This document shows positions 35,363 to 44,868 of a stretch of 64,000 bases of DNA, piece by piece. How positions within the stretch are numbered: position 1 is the stretch's first letter; each line of letters begins with the position of its first letter. The notes beneath the pieces were generated by a model, which was not told the origin of the DNA, ran no database searches, and saw only the letters and a list, made by a program, of their open reading frames with translations. Origin of the DNA: Thalassia testudinum (lineage: Eukaryota; Streptophyta; Magnoliopsida; Alismatales; Hydrocharitaceae); the NCBI GenBank assembly GCA_037157565.1, contig JAZHRO010000063.1, positions 11,390,001-11,454,000 of the forward strand. Direction: 5' to 3'. The translations under genes and the position numbers were made by a program.

Positions 35363-35987
35363 CAAATAGGGAGATAAAGAACATTTTAGAAAAGACCGTA
35401 AGACCAGATAGGAAGGACTGGTCCCAAAATCTCAATGATGCTTTATGGGCTTATCGAACGACCTAGAAGACCCCTTTAGGCACATCTCCTTTCCAGATTG
35501 TGTACGGGAAAGTGTGCCATTTACCCGTCTAGCTGGAACATAGGGCACTGTGGGCTATCCGAAGTGTCAACATGGATTTAGAAAAGACGGGTAAGGCACG
35601 ACTTCTGGAATTAAGTGAGCTTGAGGATTTGAGAAATGATGTTTATGACACCTCTCAAGCTTATAAAGAGAGAACTAAGGTCTTGCATGATAAGTATATC
35701 CTTAGAAAGGCCTTTGATCCAACCAACAAGTCTGGCTTTTCAATTCCAGACTCAAACTTTTCCCTGGAAAATTGAAATCACGTTGGGATGGGCCATACAT
35801 AATCACCAAGGTGTTTCCGCATGGGGCTGTGGAGATCAAGAGCCCTTTCTCTTTAGCAATGCCCTTTACCGTCAATGGCCAACGATTAAAACCATACATT
35901 ACTTTGGATGGCCATTTGGTTGACGAGGTCACTCTTGAGGAGCCTCAGCTCCTGTCATTCTTCACCTTAGGTAATATCTTCCCTTAA
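35363..35987 (+). pseudogene. Integrase C-terminal part of element C
   Basis: It continues the integrase after G1: [11 protein letters not shown] holds the catalytic Glu (35371-35373), then [15 protein letters not shown] and PFQIVYGKVCHLPVELEH with an amber at the Glu/Val junction. The helical region TGKARLLELSELEDLRNDVY follows. A frameshift near 35770 leads into KSRWDGPYIITKVFPHGAVE and VNGQRLKPYI, the C-terminal domain that ends pol in Athila elements (stop at 35985-35987). There is no chromodomain. Confidence 0.88.
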
Positions 35988-37203
35988 CTATTTTGTTTCT
36001 AATGAGGACATTGTTTGAACCAAGCATGGGGGGATAGGACCTAAGGCATTTGTTTATAGCATGTCTACATTTTGCATTCATGCATGCATATTGATTCAAA
36101 AAAAAAAAACAAAGAAAGAAAAAGTTGTTATGCTTAACAGGCTGGGTTCTGCATCTTTAAGCATAAGACCAGGACTTTAGGTTTACCTAAGCTGACTCTA
36201 GGTATCTAATTATAGGAGCTAAGGTTGAACTATTGACTTTTGAACTTAAGGGTCCGTTTAGACTTAAAAACTTAAGTAGGAGTTAAGTTGCGGACCATTC
36301 CTCAAGAGGTTAGGGAAAGCTAGGGATTGAGTTAAAGGCTGGGTGGTACTTGGTTCTTTTTCTACCTTTTGGCTTACGGGTCCTCGTAACCTAAGCATCC
36401 ACATTTCACACACACTTGATCTTGTGTAAATAGTGATCACCTTAATTCATTTCTTGAAGAAAATTTGGTTCTCCTAGTTCTGACTTAGGAGAAGCTTGAA
36501 AACACAATTTGATTGGAAGAGTTCCTACCGCAGGAGAGGTGGAGTATATACTCACCTTGAGGATGCGATGATAACATGTCACCTCCTTAGCGCTTGTCTC
36601 TTAGGATGACCATCCTACTGGGGGCATGTAAGTGCATTATGCGGTTCAGGTACCATGGGCGACCTTATCTCGAAGTGCCGATTGCCATAGGTTTGAATTC
36701 ACTTAAGAAATCCATGGGCAATACTATCTCGAAGTGTCGATTGCCAGAAGTTCTTGGGGTCGCTATGGGCGGTGCTATCTCGAAGCATCGAAAGCCAGGC
36801 ACCCTTCGAGGTTCGGTGATGATAGCTAATCCAAGGTTAAACTTAGAGGAATCAAACAAAAATATATATATTACAACAAAAAAAAATCCTTCTTACTCTC
36901 TTTCTAGGTTTGCAATCATACCAACTTCAAATAACTCAAACCAATGTACATGCACGGATGCTTTAATCTCTGGGACCAATAAACCCTAGGGTAGAGTTAG
37001 AAATCAGGGAAACTTATGCCTGCAACTCATCTTTAACTAACCTAGTCTGTAACTCAACAACTATTTGGGTACCTTATGATCTAGGGTTAGATAGTTCAAC
37101 CTAATTTCTATGAATAGGTCAATTGAGTTAGCTTCGATAACTTGGAGTGTTAAGTCATGCTTGAATTTGCTAGGGACTAGCAAAAACTAGGCATTGGGGT
37201 ATT
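35988..37203 (+). other. 3' noncoding region and PPT of element C
   Basis: It holds AATGAGGACATTG...AAGCATGGGGGG at 36000-36033, a stretch with GGGGGCATGTAAGTGC and three tandem units (36651-36799) homologous to element E. It ends with GGGACTAGCAAAAACTAGGC and the PPT ATTGGGGTATT directly before the 3' LTR. There is no env-like frame. Confidence 0.75.
36651..36799 (+). repeat. Three tandem units CATGGGC...TTGCCA (element C)
   Basis: Units start CCATGGGCGACCTTATCTCG, CCATGGGCAATACTATCTCG and CTATGGGCGGTGCTATCTCG and end near ATTGCCA or AAGCCAGG. Order and spacing match 27214-27363 in element E. Confidence 0.8.
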
Positions 37204-38712
37204 TGATTAGCCCATATTTGTGGGCTATTTAAGTATTTAAGTGCTTAAACATTAAGTTAATTTTAACATTTAGATAGCATACATTAGGATGTAAATAAAT
37301 TAATTCATATTTTTAGCTTAATTGCATAATTCATGTGTGGCATTCATATCTAAATGCATTTAGAATTAACTTAGAGTTGCATGCATTTAATTAGTCAACC
37401 AATTAGGAGCATTACATACATTATTTTAATTAACATAGAAGTTAAGGAGTTATGTATACATAATCCTAATTATTTTATTATTATTATTATTATTATCCCA
37501 TAGGTAACTGCTCCGCCTCCTCCTCCTACGCCCATTCATTCCTTACAGCAACCAGCATTCACGAGGATCTGCTCCCGCCTTTTATGATGTCAAATGTATT
37601 GGCTGCAGCTACAAGAGGCGGGAGGAGACGACTGTTTTCGGGAGGCCACCACCCCTTTCCTCACTGTGTAGAAAATCTAGTTTCTCATCCGCTCCACTAC
37701 CACCGGCCTCAACAGCGACAGAGCTTCGCCACTATGGGCGTACGGGGTGACAACGCGCACGACCATCGCAGAGCTCTGCACTACAAACTCACAGTGTAAC
37801 CGCCTGACCACCCACACTGCCATCACCAGCAATCACCAACAGCGTGCCATTGCCCTCCTTCTCGCTTGTGCGCACCCCATATACATAGCTAGCAGCACAC
37901 CCGCAGCCCGCTCCCCACGCCCGTAGCTGCCATGCACCACCAGCATCTCCGCAACCTCTGCCCGTGCGCACCTGCGCACGCCTGCGTCTCTGTGCACTCA
38001 TCTAGCATCAACCCACCGCGTGCTCCCTCCTTCGCACTCGGCACTCACCTGCATGCAGCCCTTCAGCTGCGCCGCGCCCGCCGCTACAAAGCGTGCGTCC
38101 TCCTCAGCCTCCTCCGCGGGCGCCCTCGCTGACCCTTCCAGCACGCGTGCGTGCTGCTGCACCTCCTCACGTGCATGCCTTTGCAAGCTTCAACAGCAGT
38201 AGCGACAACCATCACTGCCACACCTCTCCTCCAATCGGCCACCTCCGACCACGCTTTGCCTCGCCGCCACCACCAAAAGATGTGACCCGACAGCAGCTAC
38301 CTCCGGCGAGCTCCTCCCCTCTGGCCATCCTCTCCTCCATGCGTGGAAGGCACTCAAACCAAACCCCCTATTTTGCAAGAGTAGAGGTGGTATTAATATT
38401 TACATATTTTGCCATTGTGAGATTTTATTAATATTTTATTGTGTCACATTGCAAAATAAATCCTTCATATTTGCATAATTGCTATTTCAGCATTAGTTTT
38501 TGTTGTTTACTTAATCTATAAGCGATTTTGGCTTGATTTCTTGATGAAATTAATAGTGAACATCAAATTTTGACCCTTGCGAGTTTAAATAGGCCATTGC
38601 CTTCCTGTGGACACAACCCGCTCCTCATTGAGTGGTTATTTTAATTATTTTGATTAGTCGAAACGACAAATCATCTTAATCATCATTTTTGAAAGCAAAA
38701 ATCGACTCGTCA
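37204..38712 (+). repeat. 3' LTR of element C (1509 bp)
   Basis: It starts TGATTAGCCC and ends GACTCGTCA, followed by the target duplication CTTGC. It is shorter than the 5' LTR because of several indels in the GC-rich middle, indicating a fairly old insertion. Confidence 0.92.
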
Positions 38713-38717
38713 CTTGC

Positions 38718-39476
38718 ATTCAACTTTAGATGTCAATTTCTTTGAATAATAAGGATTACATGACTTCCTAGGTTCACCTCTTTTTGAACAAATAAGCTTC
38801 GCTCTACGTACAAAACTTTATCAATCTCATCATAATTTGTGCTCTTTAAAGAATACTCAAAGCAACTACTATAAGTAAATTTTGACAAAAAGAAATAGCA
38901 GCCTTAAAAGAGTCAAATTTCATCCCAACTTCAATATTTTTTTCACAAACAACACCTTAAAGTGTATGCCAAAGCAACATAAGTGAGTTATCATCGGTGA
39001 AAAATGCAAAAGAACTGAAAACTTCCATTATTGGTGCAATCTAATTTTACACCAATGTAAAGAGTAATTGCACTGCAGCAAAGTGTTATTGCACCGATGC
39101 ACCAGTGCAAAATAAAGAAATGCGCCATATATGCAAACAATAGAAACACACCAATGCAAAATATAGTTGCACCAGTCCAAAATTATAGAATGCATATACA
39201 AAAATAGAATTGCACTAATGCAAAATGTAATTGCACTGGTGCAAAATTATAGAATGCTACATATATACAAAAATAGAATTATATAGATGCAAATTCTTTC
39301 AAAAATAGATGGAAAATCAAAGATGACAAACAACCTTCATCTCTATCAGTAGTAGAGATGTCCTGATCATTAAGACAAGAAGAAGGATTAAAGAGAATTT
39401 CATGATCGCCTTCATCAAAGGAACCCAAATCACACGCAACATTCAGATCCATAACAATAACACTATCAAAACTAAA
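38718..39476 (-). pseudogene. FAR1/FHY3-type MULE transposase, N-terminal part
   Basis: Continuation of the gene at 12200-14097. Reading minus: a possible start MDLNVACDLG (ATG at 39452) with an acidic stretch that ends at 39279, then a repeat-rich spacer, perhaps an intron. The FAR1 domain follows: GMKFDSFKAAISFC (38888-38927) and a basic stretch KRGEPRKSC...SKKLTSKVECK that runs into the element C insertion. Taking out C and one CTTGC joins VECK to AHVHF in frame, so C landed in coding DNA. Frame breaks near 38830-38890 show it was, or became, defective. Confidence 0.72.
39000..39290. repeat. Dispersed TTGCACCGGTGCAA-type units in MULE spacer
   Basis: Several degenerate copies of the palindromic word TTGCACCGGTGCAA (for example TTGCACCGATGCACCAGTGC at about 39091 and TTGCACTGGTGCAAAATTAT at about 39231). 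The core is the same as in the array at 11780-12130, but the unit length is less regular. Confidence 0.65.
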
Positions 39477-39487
39477 AAGCAAAATCA

Positions 39488-40186
39488 ATGGAGGGTAGCA
39501 GGAGATAAAGCAATGGAAGATCTCCCCATCTAGTGATATGCACATCACTAGAACATGAGAGGAAACGAGTAACCTGAGGATGGTTTTGGCGGCTTTCAAA
39601 CCAAGGGAGGGTGTTGATAGGTATGACTAGAGGAGAAGAGTATATGCATCGAGTAGTGCATATGTGATTCTTACACACGAGCAAAGTATAGACCACCACC
39701 AACATGTGTGCTCTTAGTTGTGGAGATTGAAGATCTTGTTGAAGGTTTAGGTATTCTTATGGATGGCCTAGCGTAAAGGCTGGATCACTGGGGCCTACAA
39801 GAGGAGGATGTTGGGGGTGTAGATGATCCTCTGCCCTCTATGTGGTTTTGATGAAGACGATACTCACCACCTCTTCAATGTGTGCCTGGTTACAAATGAT
39901 GTGTGGAGTAGGATCTACTCTTCTCTTCCCACATGGGATGTATTGTGGTCAAATTTTCTGTCTTCTGATAAGCCACATGTGTTTATGGCTGTTATCTTAT
40001 GGGCGGTGTGGAGAGCCAGTAATGATGCAACCTTCAATGGGTGAAATATGTGGGTGGAGAATATCTGTGTTGATGTAGCATCGAGTGCCAAGTTGTGGCC
40101 TACTATTTTGTAACTACGGATTTTATTAATGAATAAGGACAACTACTATAAATGGTAATACTCCTCTCTTCTCTTCAAAAAAAAAG
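39488..40186 (+). mobile_element. 5'-truncated LINE (non-LTR retrotransposon) tail
   Basis: The frame at 39823-40044 encodes CPLCGFDEDDTHHLFNVC...VWSRIY, the zf-RVT zinc finger that lies after the reverse transcriptase in plant L1-type LINEs. A stop precedes the Met at 39823, and the upstream part (WITGAYKRRMLG) belongs to the same protein. The element ends in an A-run (40177-40185). An 11-bp target duplication AAGCAAAATCA flanks it (39477-39487 and 40187-40197), proving insertion into the MULE. RT and endonuclease are missing. Confidence 0.78.
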
Positions 40187-40197
40187 AAGCAAAATCA

Positions 40198-40407
40198 GAA
40201 TGATGATCGCAAATAGAAAACCTAAATGTATGGAAACTTAAAGCAAAACACATATCAAAAGCATTAAAATAATAGAAGAAGAAACCTTGACAAGGATGAC
40301 GAAGGGTCATGCCAAATGAAGAAGACGAGAGTTGTAAAGAAAGAAGAAAAGGCGATTTGTACCGCGACAAGAAGAGGAGATGAAAGTATATATGGAGAGT
40401 TGTGTGG
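40198..40407. other. MULE flank between LINE and element D
   Basis: This is sequence of the MULE host that continues after element D at 47397. A short minus-strand frame (GMTLRHPCQGFFFYYFNAF) is open here, but I do not recognise it. Confidence 0.5.
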
Positions 40408-40946
40408 GACCCTGACGTGCCTTCGTGCGTGTGTGTTAAGAGGTGTCGTTATAGTTGCACTTGATACATCGGTTTTAAAAGAAGTAAACGGAGGGAGTCC
40501 GAGTGTCGATCTCAGGGAGGCGTGGAAATCGGATTTTGTTTACCACTTGTTGTCACGAAAAAGGCGGAGTTTTGCTTGCGAAAGAAACGGTTTTGAAAAG
40601 CGAGAGATAGAGAGAGTTTAGGATTAGAAAGCTCTTTGGTTTTGATCATGCACTTTAAACAGAAATTAAAAAGGCAACTAAATGAAAAATAATTTCATTA
40701 AACATGCATTCATAGTTCATGGTTTACAATATTAAATACATGCTTCAACAAAAGTAAATGAAAGCTTTAAAAGAGAGAGAGAGAGGTAGAGAGAGAGTGG
40801 AGAGCGACGAGGCAGCCACGGCGGTGGAGGAGGCTCCGTCGGCGGCTCGTCGTCTCCGGCGATTACAAGAGTGCCTAAGACTAGCTAGGAGAGGAGTGGA
40901 GTAGTTGCAAGTGGGAGAGGATGCCTTGAATGGTGGTAGAAGGGGG

Positions 40947-40954
40947 TTTAAATA
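40947..40954 (-). promoter_or_regulatory. TATA-like box of LTR D (3' copy)
   Basis: TATTTAAA on the minus strand, about 370 bases downstream of the tRNA-like block and 32 bases after the TTTAGCGAC hairpin. The matching site in the 5' LTR is 46519-46526, where it would drive the element transcript. Confidence 0.6.
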
Positions 40955-41105
40955 GAGTTAAGGGCTTCCTAAAAGAAGAATGTGCTTTAGCGACATCCAG
41001 AACGTCGCTAAAACCGCTTCCATATACGTCGGTGAAGGTCTTCTGCCGCCGGTCAGCCGCCCGCCCCTCTCTCTCTTCAGGCGCGATCCGTGGACGTCGA
41101 ACGAG

Positions 41106-41132
41106 AGCCGTCCGATTGATGATCGGACGGCT
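41106..41132. repeat. Perfect palindrome AGCCGTCCGAT/ATCGGACGGCT in LTR D
   Basis: An 11-bp stem with a 5-base loop. Two more inverted repeats follow: ATCTCGGCCGTT/AACGGCCGAGAT (41419-41454) and CCGTTGATCT/AGATCAACGG (41518-41539). All three are repeated in the 5' LTR 5572 bases to the right. Confidence 0.85.
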
Positions 41133-41320
41133 GAGATCCTCCCGCGCCTGCGCTAGGATCGCGCTTCGGGCGTGCGTGCGCGCGCGCGTTTCCGCCCGGC
41201 GTGCGCGCGCGCGTGGGAGGTGGGGCGCTGTCGTCGCGCCTCGTGGCGCGATCCTAGCCGCTCGCTTCTGATCGCGCGGCTCAATTTTGCCGCGCCCTTC
41301 GCCCGCAGATGATTTTCGCT

Positions 41321-41385
41321 CCGCGCGAATCGAACGCGCGTCGCCGCGACGCGGGCGTGCGCGCTAACCGTTGCGCCACGCCCGC
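41321..41385 (-). other. tRNA-like block in LTR D (3' copy)
   Basis: Minus strand: GCGGGCG start, A box TGGCGCAACGG (41378-41368) and B box GTTCGATTC (41335-41327), about 43 bases apart. The 65-base block resembles the head of a tRNA or tRNA-derived SINE. It lies in sense orientation and between two palindromes. Confidence 0.65.
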
Positions 41386-41819
41386 GCTTTGTCGCGGCGA
41401 CCGCGGGCGAGCGCGCGGATCTCGGCCGTTCGATCGAAGATCAACGGCCGAGATGCGTCTTTGGCTGGCTTGGGGGCGTGGCGACGGCGGGGGCGGGGCG
41501 ACGTGGCGCGTTCTAGGCCGTTGATCTCCAGATCAACGGTCAGGATTTCTTGGGCCCATTGTGGGAGCTCCGGATGTCGGATTTGGCCGATTTTGAGTCC
41601 GTTAGACTCCGTTCGTCGTCCTGAATCCATCCGTGCGGTCCGATTGCTCATCTGAGGCCTGCTTTGACAAATGCTTTACACAAATGGCCATTAATACAGT
41701 TTATAAGCAATCTTGGTACTTGATGCATGCAATGCTCCTATTCTACTTTATGTTGTGCCTTTTATTCTAAAGATGGGCCATATTCAACCTAATTACTACC
41801 CCCTTGCGTGGTGTTATCA

Positions 41820-43452
41820 TACCCCCATGCTTACTCCTTGCTAGTCCCTAGCAAGGTTTATTCTAGCCTTTATTTCTTTGGCGAATTCAAGAAGTAATTG
41901 CTTAGGCACTTCATTACTTGTTAATAAGAGGAACTATACGAAGATCTTAATCTACAAAGACTAAGCAGCGCCCGGGTGTCTGCCAAAATATGAATCGCCC
42001 GAATCCTTGCTTTATACTTATGTATACGTATATATCTATATATGTCTTTTTAGAATTTTTAAAATTCAGTGTGGGTTGGTAACTTTTTACGGCTACCCAA
42101 CCCACCCAAAACTCGGTCAAAACCCTAAGTGCTAAGCATCTTGGTGTGAATGTTGTGATAGACTCACTTAACGGTAATTGAGACAGACTTCGAGTTTCTA
42201 CGCCTCTAGGTGACCGGAAAAGAAAATAAATTTTTGCCTGAAGGTGTATTTGTTCGATTGGTAGCTTTCTCCCTGCGTTCATTTTACTTGGGGTCAACAC
42301 AAGGATTTTCCAGTGTATATCTCCCCGGCTTGTACTACTTCCCCGCTTCTTCCTTAGGTGTTTTTGGTCTTCTTTTTTTTGTGCAATTATTGAGCTGGGT
42401 TCTGGACAACCGACCAATGGGCTGTTACCCACGATCACTTGCCAGCCATACTTGTGCGGTGAAGTGTGGTTTTTTTTTTTTTTTACGTAGGTGGCTTCCC
42501 TAATCTCAAATGTACCTAGAGGCAGTGAAAAAGAAATGGCCTGTGACTGGGTTCTGGACAACATGCCAATGTGCTGTTACCCACGACAACTTGCCAGCCA
42601 TACCACCCTAGAGAGTTCATTAGCTACCCAATTTCTGTCAAAATCTCCGAGAAGTGAGTCTGTGCAGAAATGTGTGCAGATGCTTAGACTCAAAGTTTTC
42701 CTGAGTTAGAGGATGAGTTGATAAGTCGTATACTTATCACCTTATTTAGTAGGTGGATTAGAATAGCTTAAAGTTGCCAGGACTCACCGCTAAATCTATA
42801 TTTTAACGGACACCAGGGCTGATTAAGCCTGAAGGCCTAAAAAGTCTAAGTGTTTAAGTTCTTTTTGTATTATTTCCCACTATTGACAAGTTTCTAATAC
42901 CTAAGTTTTTCTTCCTAAATTCAATTTTTTTTTTTTTATCCATTCAGACTGATTAATTAAGCTCAGGATTATGCAATTTACCATCCCCCCCATGCTTAAG
43001 TTGGACAATGTCCTCATTGGCAGATTCATGGATGCAGAAGGGTTTAAAAAGATAGTACCTGAGTGACGTAGACTACCAGATCAGTCTGAATCTGCTGGGT
43101 TGCCTCCCAGGAAGCGCTGAGTTTAACGCCTCCAGCTGGGCGGTGCACAAACAGGAATGACTTGGGTCAAGAAGATATGTTCAAAATTAACCAAACCCAA
43201 AATCAGAAGTCCACAGATGCGAATAAGGTTGTGGTGGAGTCCCGTTCCTAAGGGGCGGGAATTCTGTAACAGATATATCATGCATGCCCGTGTCAGATCC
43301 TCTCTTAGTTTGTGGGCATGCAAACAAGTTGCTGTGGACGAACGCACCCCAAATATGACATGCCAAACACTAAAGATGTAGGTCTTATATTCAGCTTGTG
43401 TCCCCATAAAATTGTAATCCATCGAAAGTGTATCAATTCTAGTGCATTCGGG
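41820..43452 (-). other. 3' noncoding region and PPT of element D
   Basis: On the minus strand it contains, after the reading frame, AGCGCTTCCTGGGAGGCAAC (43097-43120), AATGAGGACATTG...TTAAGCATGGGGGG (43018-42984), two tandem units (42393-42608) and the PPT AAGCATGGGGGTA (41832-41820). Wording and order follow the 3' region of element H (61160-62000 and 58857-59439). Confidence 0.75.
42393..42608 (-). repeat. Two tandem units TGGCAAGT...CCAGAACCCAG (element D)
   Basis: Copies at 42393-42450 and 42545-42604 share, on the plus strand, GGGTTCTGGACAAC, GCTGTTACCCACGA and CTTGCCAGCCATAC. They are separated by a T-run and about 90 other bases. H carries the same units at 59408-59439 plus 61160-61203 (split by F2) and at 61359-61421. 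Confidence 0.8.
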
Positions 43453-44868
43453 TTACGGGATCTTTATTCTGGTAGGGCAAGTAACAAAGTCCAGAGTTTC
43501 ATACTGAGCCCTACAACCAAGCATCAATCTTCTCTTCAAAGACGAATCCATCTCTTCCGCAACTATGATTTCATTGCTCATTCCCTCCAAGCCCTTGATC
43601 TCAAGAATATTTTCTTCAACCTCCTTTGTATCAGATTCACTGTTTGGGGTTGCATTAGAGGTAGGGTCAATTTCATCCTCTAGATCATATTCTTTCTCTC
43701 GGCCCTCCTCCAAATCTGTGATGGGGATTCTAACCAATTCATAATCAATTTCTTTGAAATTGTAACTCCATTCTCTATTTCCGACGTTGGCTGCTACTCC
43801 CACTGGATTACTTGTCTTGAGCTGATTAGATTCAGATTCCAAGGTCTCTCCCCTCACCTTCTCAGTTTCCTCCTGATGTTTGTTCTCAATGCTCCCCAAA
43901 TTGTGCTCCAAGGAATCCTTACTTTCCTTATCCACTGAGCTATCCAACTCCTGAGGGGTATCAATGGTGGACTGAACCAAATCAGGATGACTAGGTGTAG
44001 TCCAATTGATCATGGTAGGTCCTTGCTTTATGAATTCCATGAATGGCGTTGTATGCAACAGCTTTCTTTGGCCTTCTTCCCCCAATTGTTGGAACAACTC
44101 CAACATGGCATGTTGCCCTTTAACCAATTCTTGATTCTGTCTGTGTAGTTCTAACTGGAGGTTATCAAGAATTGACATGGTGTCATTTGGTGTCCTTTGG
44201 ATTTCCTCCTTGAAATCCAGGTTAAGAGAGTATGGTTGAGGTTGTGGATCAGAATCCATATTGGTGTTTAGGTTCTTGGGTGGGTCCTCTATTCTGTCAT
44301 GTTCAGGGTCCAGTTCTTCAAGAGGAACCATTCTCTGTTTGGTCCTACTCCAGAATAGTTGAGGTTCTAAGTCTTCCTCCCAGTCAGATTCTTCATCAGG
44401 GGACCAAATCAGAGGTTGATGATCCTGGGCTTGCCTAGATTTCTGATCATTTTCTGATTTCCATTTGTCTAGAACTCCTTCTAATCCAAAGGTCAAGTAG
44501 GCAAGGTTGTTGAATTCAGATGACCTTTCTTGGTTATTATCTTGAGATGGGTAGGGTTCTTGGTGTTCTCCTAAAGTGTAGGTCCTATCACAGTAGAGCG
44601 GGTCGGACCTAAATGAGGAGGCATCGTGAGGACAATCGAGATATGGAGCCCCACAATTTGAATCGTACCCTTGGGTGGCTATGTTAGGTGTATTCCAATA
44701 AGAGGTTGGTGCGGTTTGGTCATAGTTGGGCCAAGAGGGATATTCCAAGTTGCATCCCCAACTTGGTGGTTGGTTAGCCCAAGTCGGCTGTGGGTATGGT
44801 CTACTTGGGTTAGCATACAAATCCTGTTGGGGGTAATTTGGGTAAGATGGATAGGCATTAAAATCCAT
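43453..44868 (-). CDS. Intact 471-residue protein of unknown function (element D)
   Basis: The only undamaged long frame in the window. The frame is open upstream to 45132, but I place the start at the ATG at 44868 (MDFNAYPSYPNYPQQD). The 88 residues before it look like leader sequence rather than protein. Residues 1-110 are rich in Tyr, Pro, Asn and Gln (YPSYPNYPQQ, PYPQPTW, YPSWPNYDQ). The middle is acidic (EESDWEEDLEPQLFWS, DPEHDRIEDPP). Residues near 230-290 may be helical (LDNLQLELHRQNQELVKGQ, then LELFQQLGEEGQRK). The C-terminal third is Glu/Ser/Asn-rich. There is no CCHC knuckle, capsid, DLGA, FMDD or DDE motif. It could be a divergent Gag-like packaging protein or an accessory protein. 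Its preservation may reflect youth more than selection. Confidence 0.6.
   Translation of the reverse strand: MDFNAYPSYPNYPQQDLYANPSRPYPQPTWANQPPSWGCNLEYPSWPNYDQTAPTSYWNTPNIATQGYDSNCGAPYLDCPHDASSFRSDPLYCDRTYTLGEHQEPYPSQDNNQERSSEFNNLAYLTFGLEGVLDKWKSENDQKSRQAQDHQPLIWSPDEESDWEEDLEPQLFWSRTKQRMVPLEELDPEHDRIEDPPKNLNTNMDSDPQPQPYSLNLDFKEEIQRTPNDTMSILDNLQLELHRQNQELVKGQHAMLELFQQLGEEGQRKLLHTTPFMEFIKQGPTMINWTTPSHPDLVQSTIDTPQELDSSVDKESKDSLEHNLGSIENKHQEETEKVRGETLESESNQLKTSNPVGVAANVGNREWSYNFKEIDYELVRIPITDLEEGREKEYDLEDEIDPTSNATPNSESDTKEVEENILEIKGLEGMSNEIIVAEEMDSSLKRRLMLGCRAQYETLDFVTCPTRIKIP

Larger units (their letters stand above)
14098..38712 (+). mobile_element. Element C: Athila-like Ty3-gypsy retrotransposon, 24.6 kb with nested insertions
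   Basis: Both LTRs start TGATTAGCCC and end GACTCGTCA, and the 5-bp target duplication CTTGC flanks the element (14093-14097 and 38713-38717). The order is LTR, PBS, gag, protease, RT, RNase H, integrase, 3' noncoding, PPT, LTR. E (20863-30026), F1 (30228-32005) and G1 (32666-35357) lie inside pol. Removing each insertion with one TSD copy restores the pol frame. Without them C is about 11 kb. Gag through RNase H is one frame broken only by stops, many at codons where CAG, CAA or TGG is expected. No env-like frame and no chromodomain were seen. It is inactive on its own. Confidence 0.92.
40413..41819 (-). repeat. 3' LTR of element D (1407 bp)
   Basis: The plus view runs from TGACGTGCC to GTGTTATCA. 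It differs from the 5' LTR at about five sites (for example ACATCGG/ACGTCGG near 40469 and GGCCTGC/GGCCTTC near 41660). It holds a TATA-like TATTTAAA (40947-40954, minus), a TTTAGCGAC/GTCGCTAAA hairpin (40986-41012), three palindromes and a tRNA-like block. GC content rises above that of all neighbours at 41030-41650. Frames of 71-113 codons in it merely reflect GC-richness and are present in both LTRs because the LTRs are near-identical. Confidence 0.92.

Noticed and set aside
34634..35377. 247-codon Arg/Ser-rich frame in LTR G1
   Set aside because: GC-rich LTR, Arg-rich in several frames, and it crosses the LTR end and TSD into integrase DNA.
41321..41385. True tRNA gene
   Set aside because: A and B boxes fit, but I could not identify a proper anticodon arm with matching acceptor stem; better seen as a tRNA-like LTR module.
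40930..41655. Several 71-113 codon frames in both D LTRs
   Set aside because: They look duplicated and conserved only because the two LTRs are nearly identical; composition is Arg/Ala from GC-rich DNA.
42985..43018. 3' PPT of element D
   Set aside because: The true PPT must abut the 3' LTR and is found at 41820-41832; this site is an internal look-alike shared by four elements.
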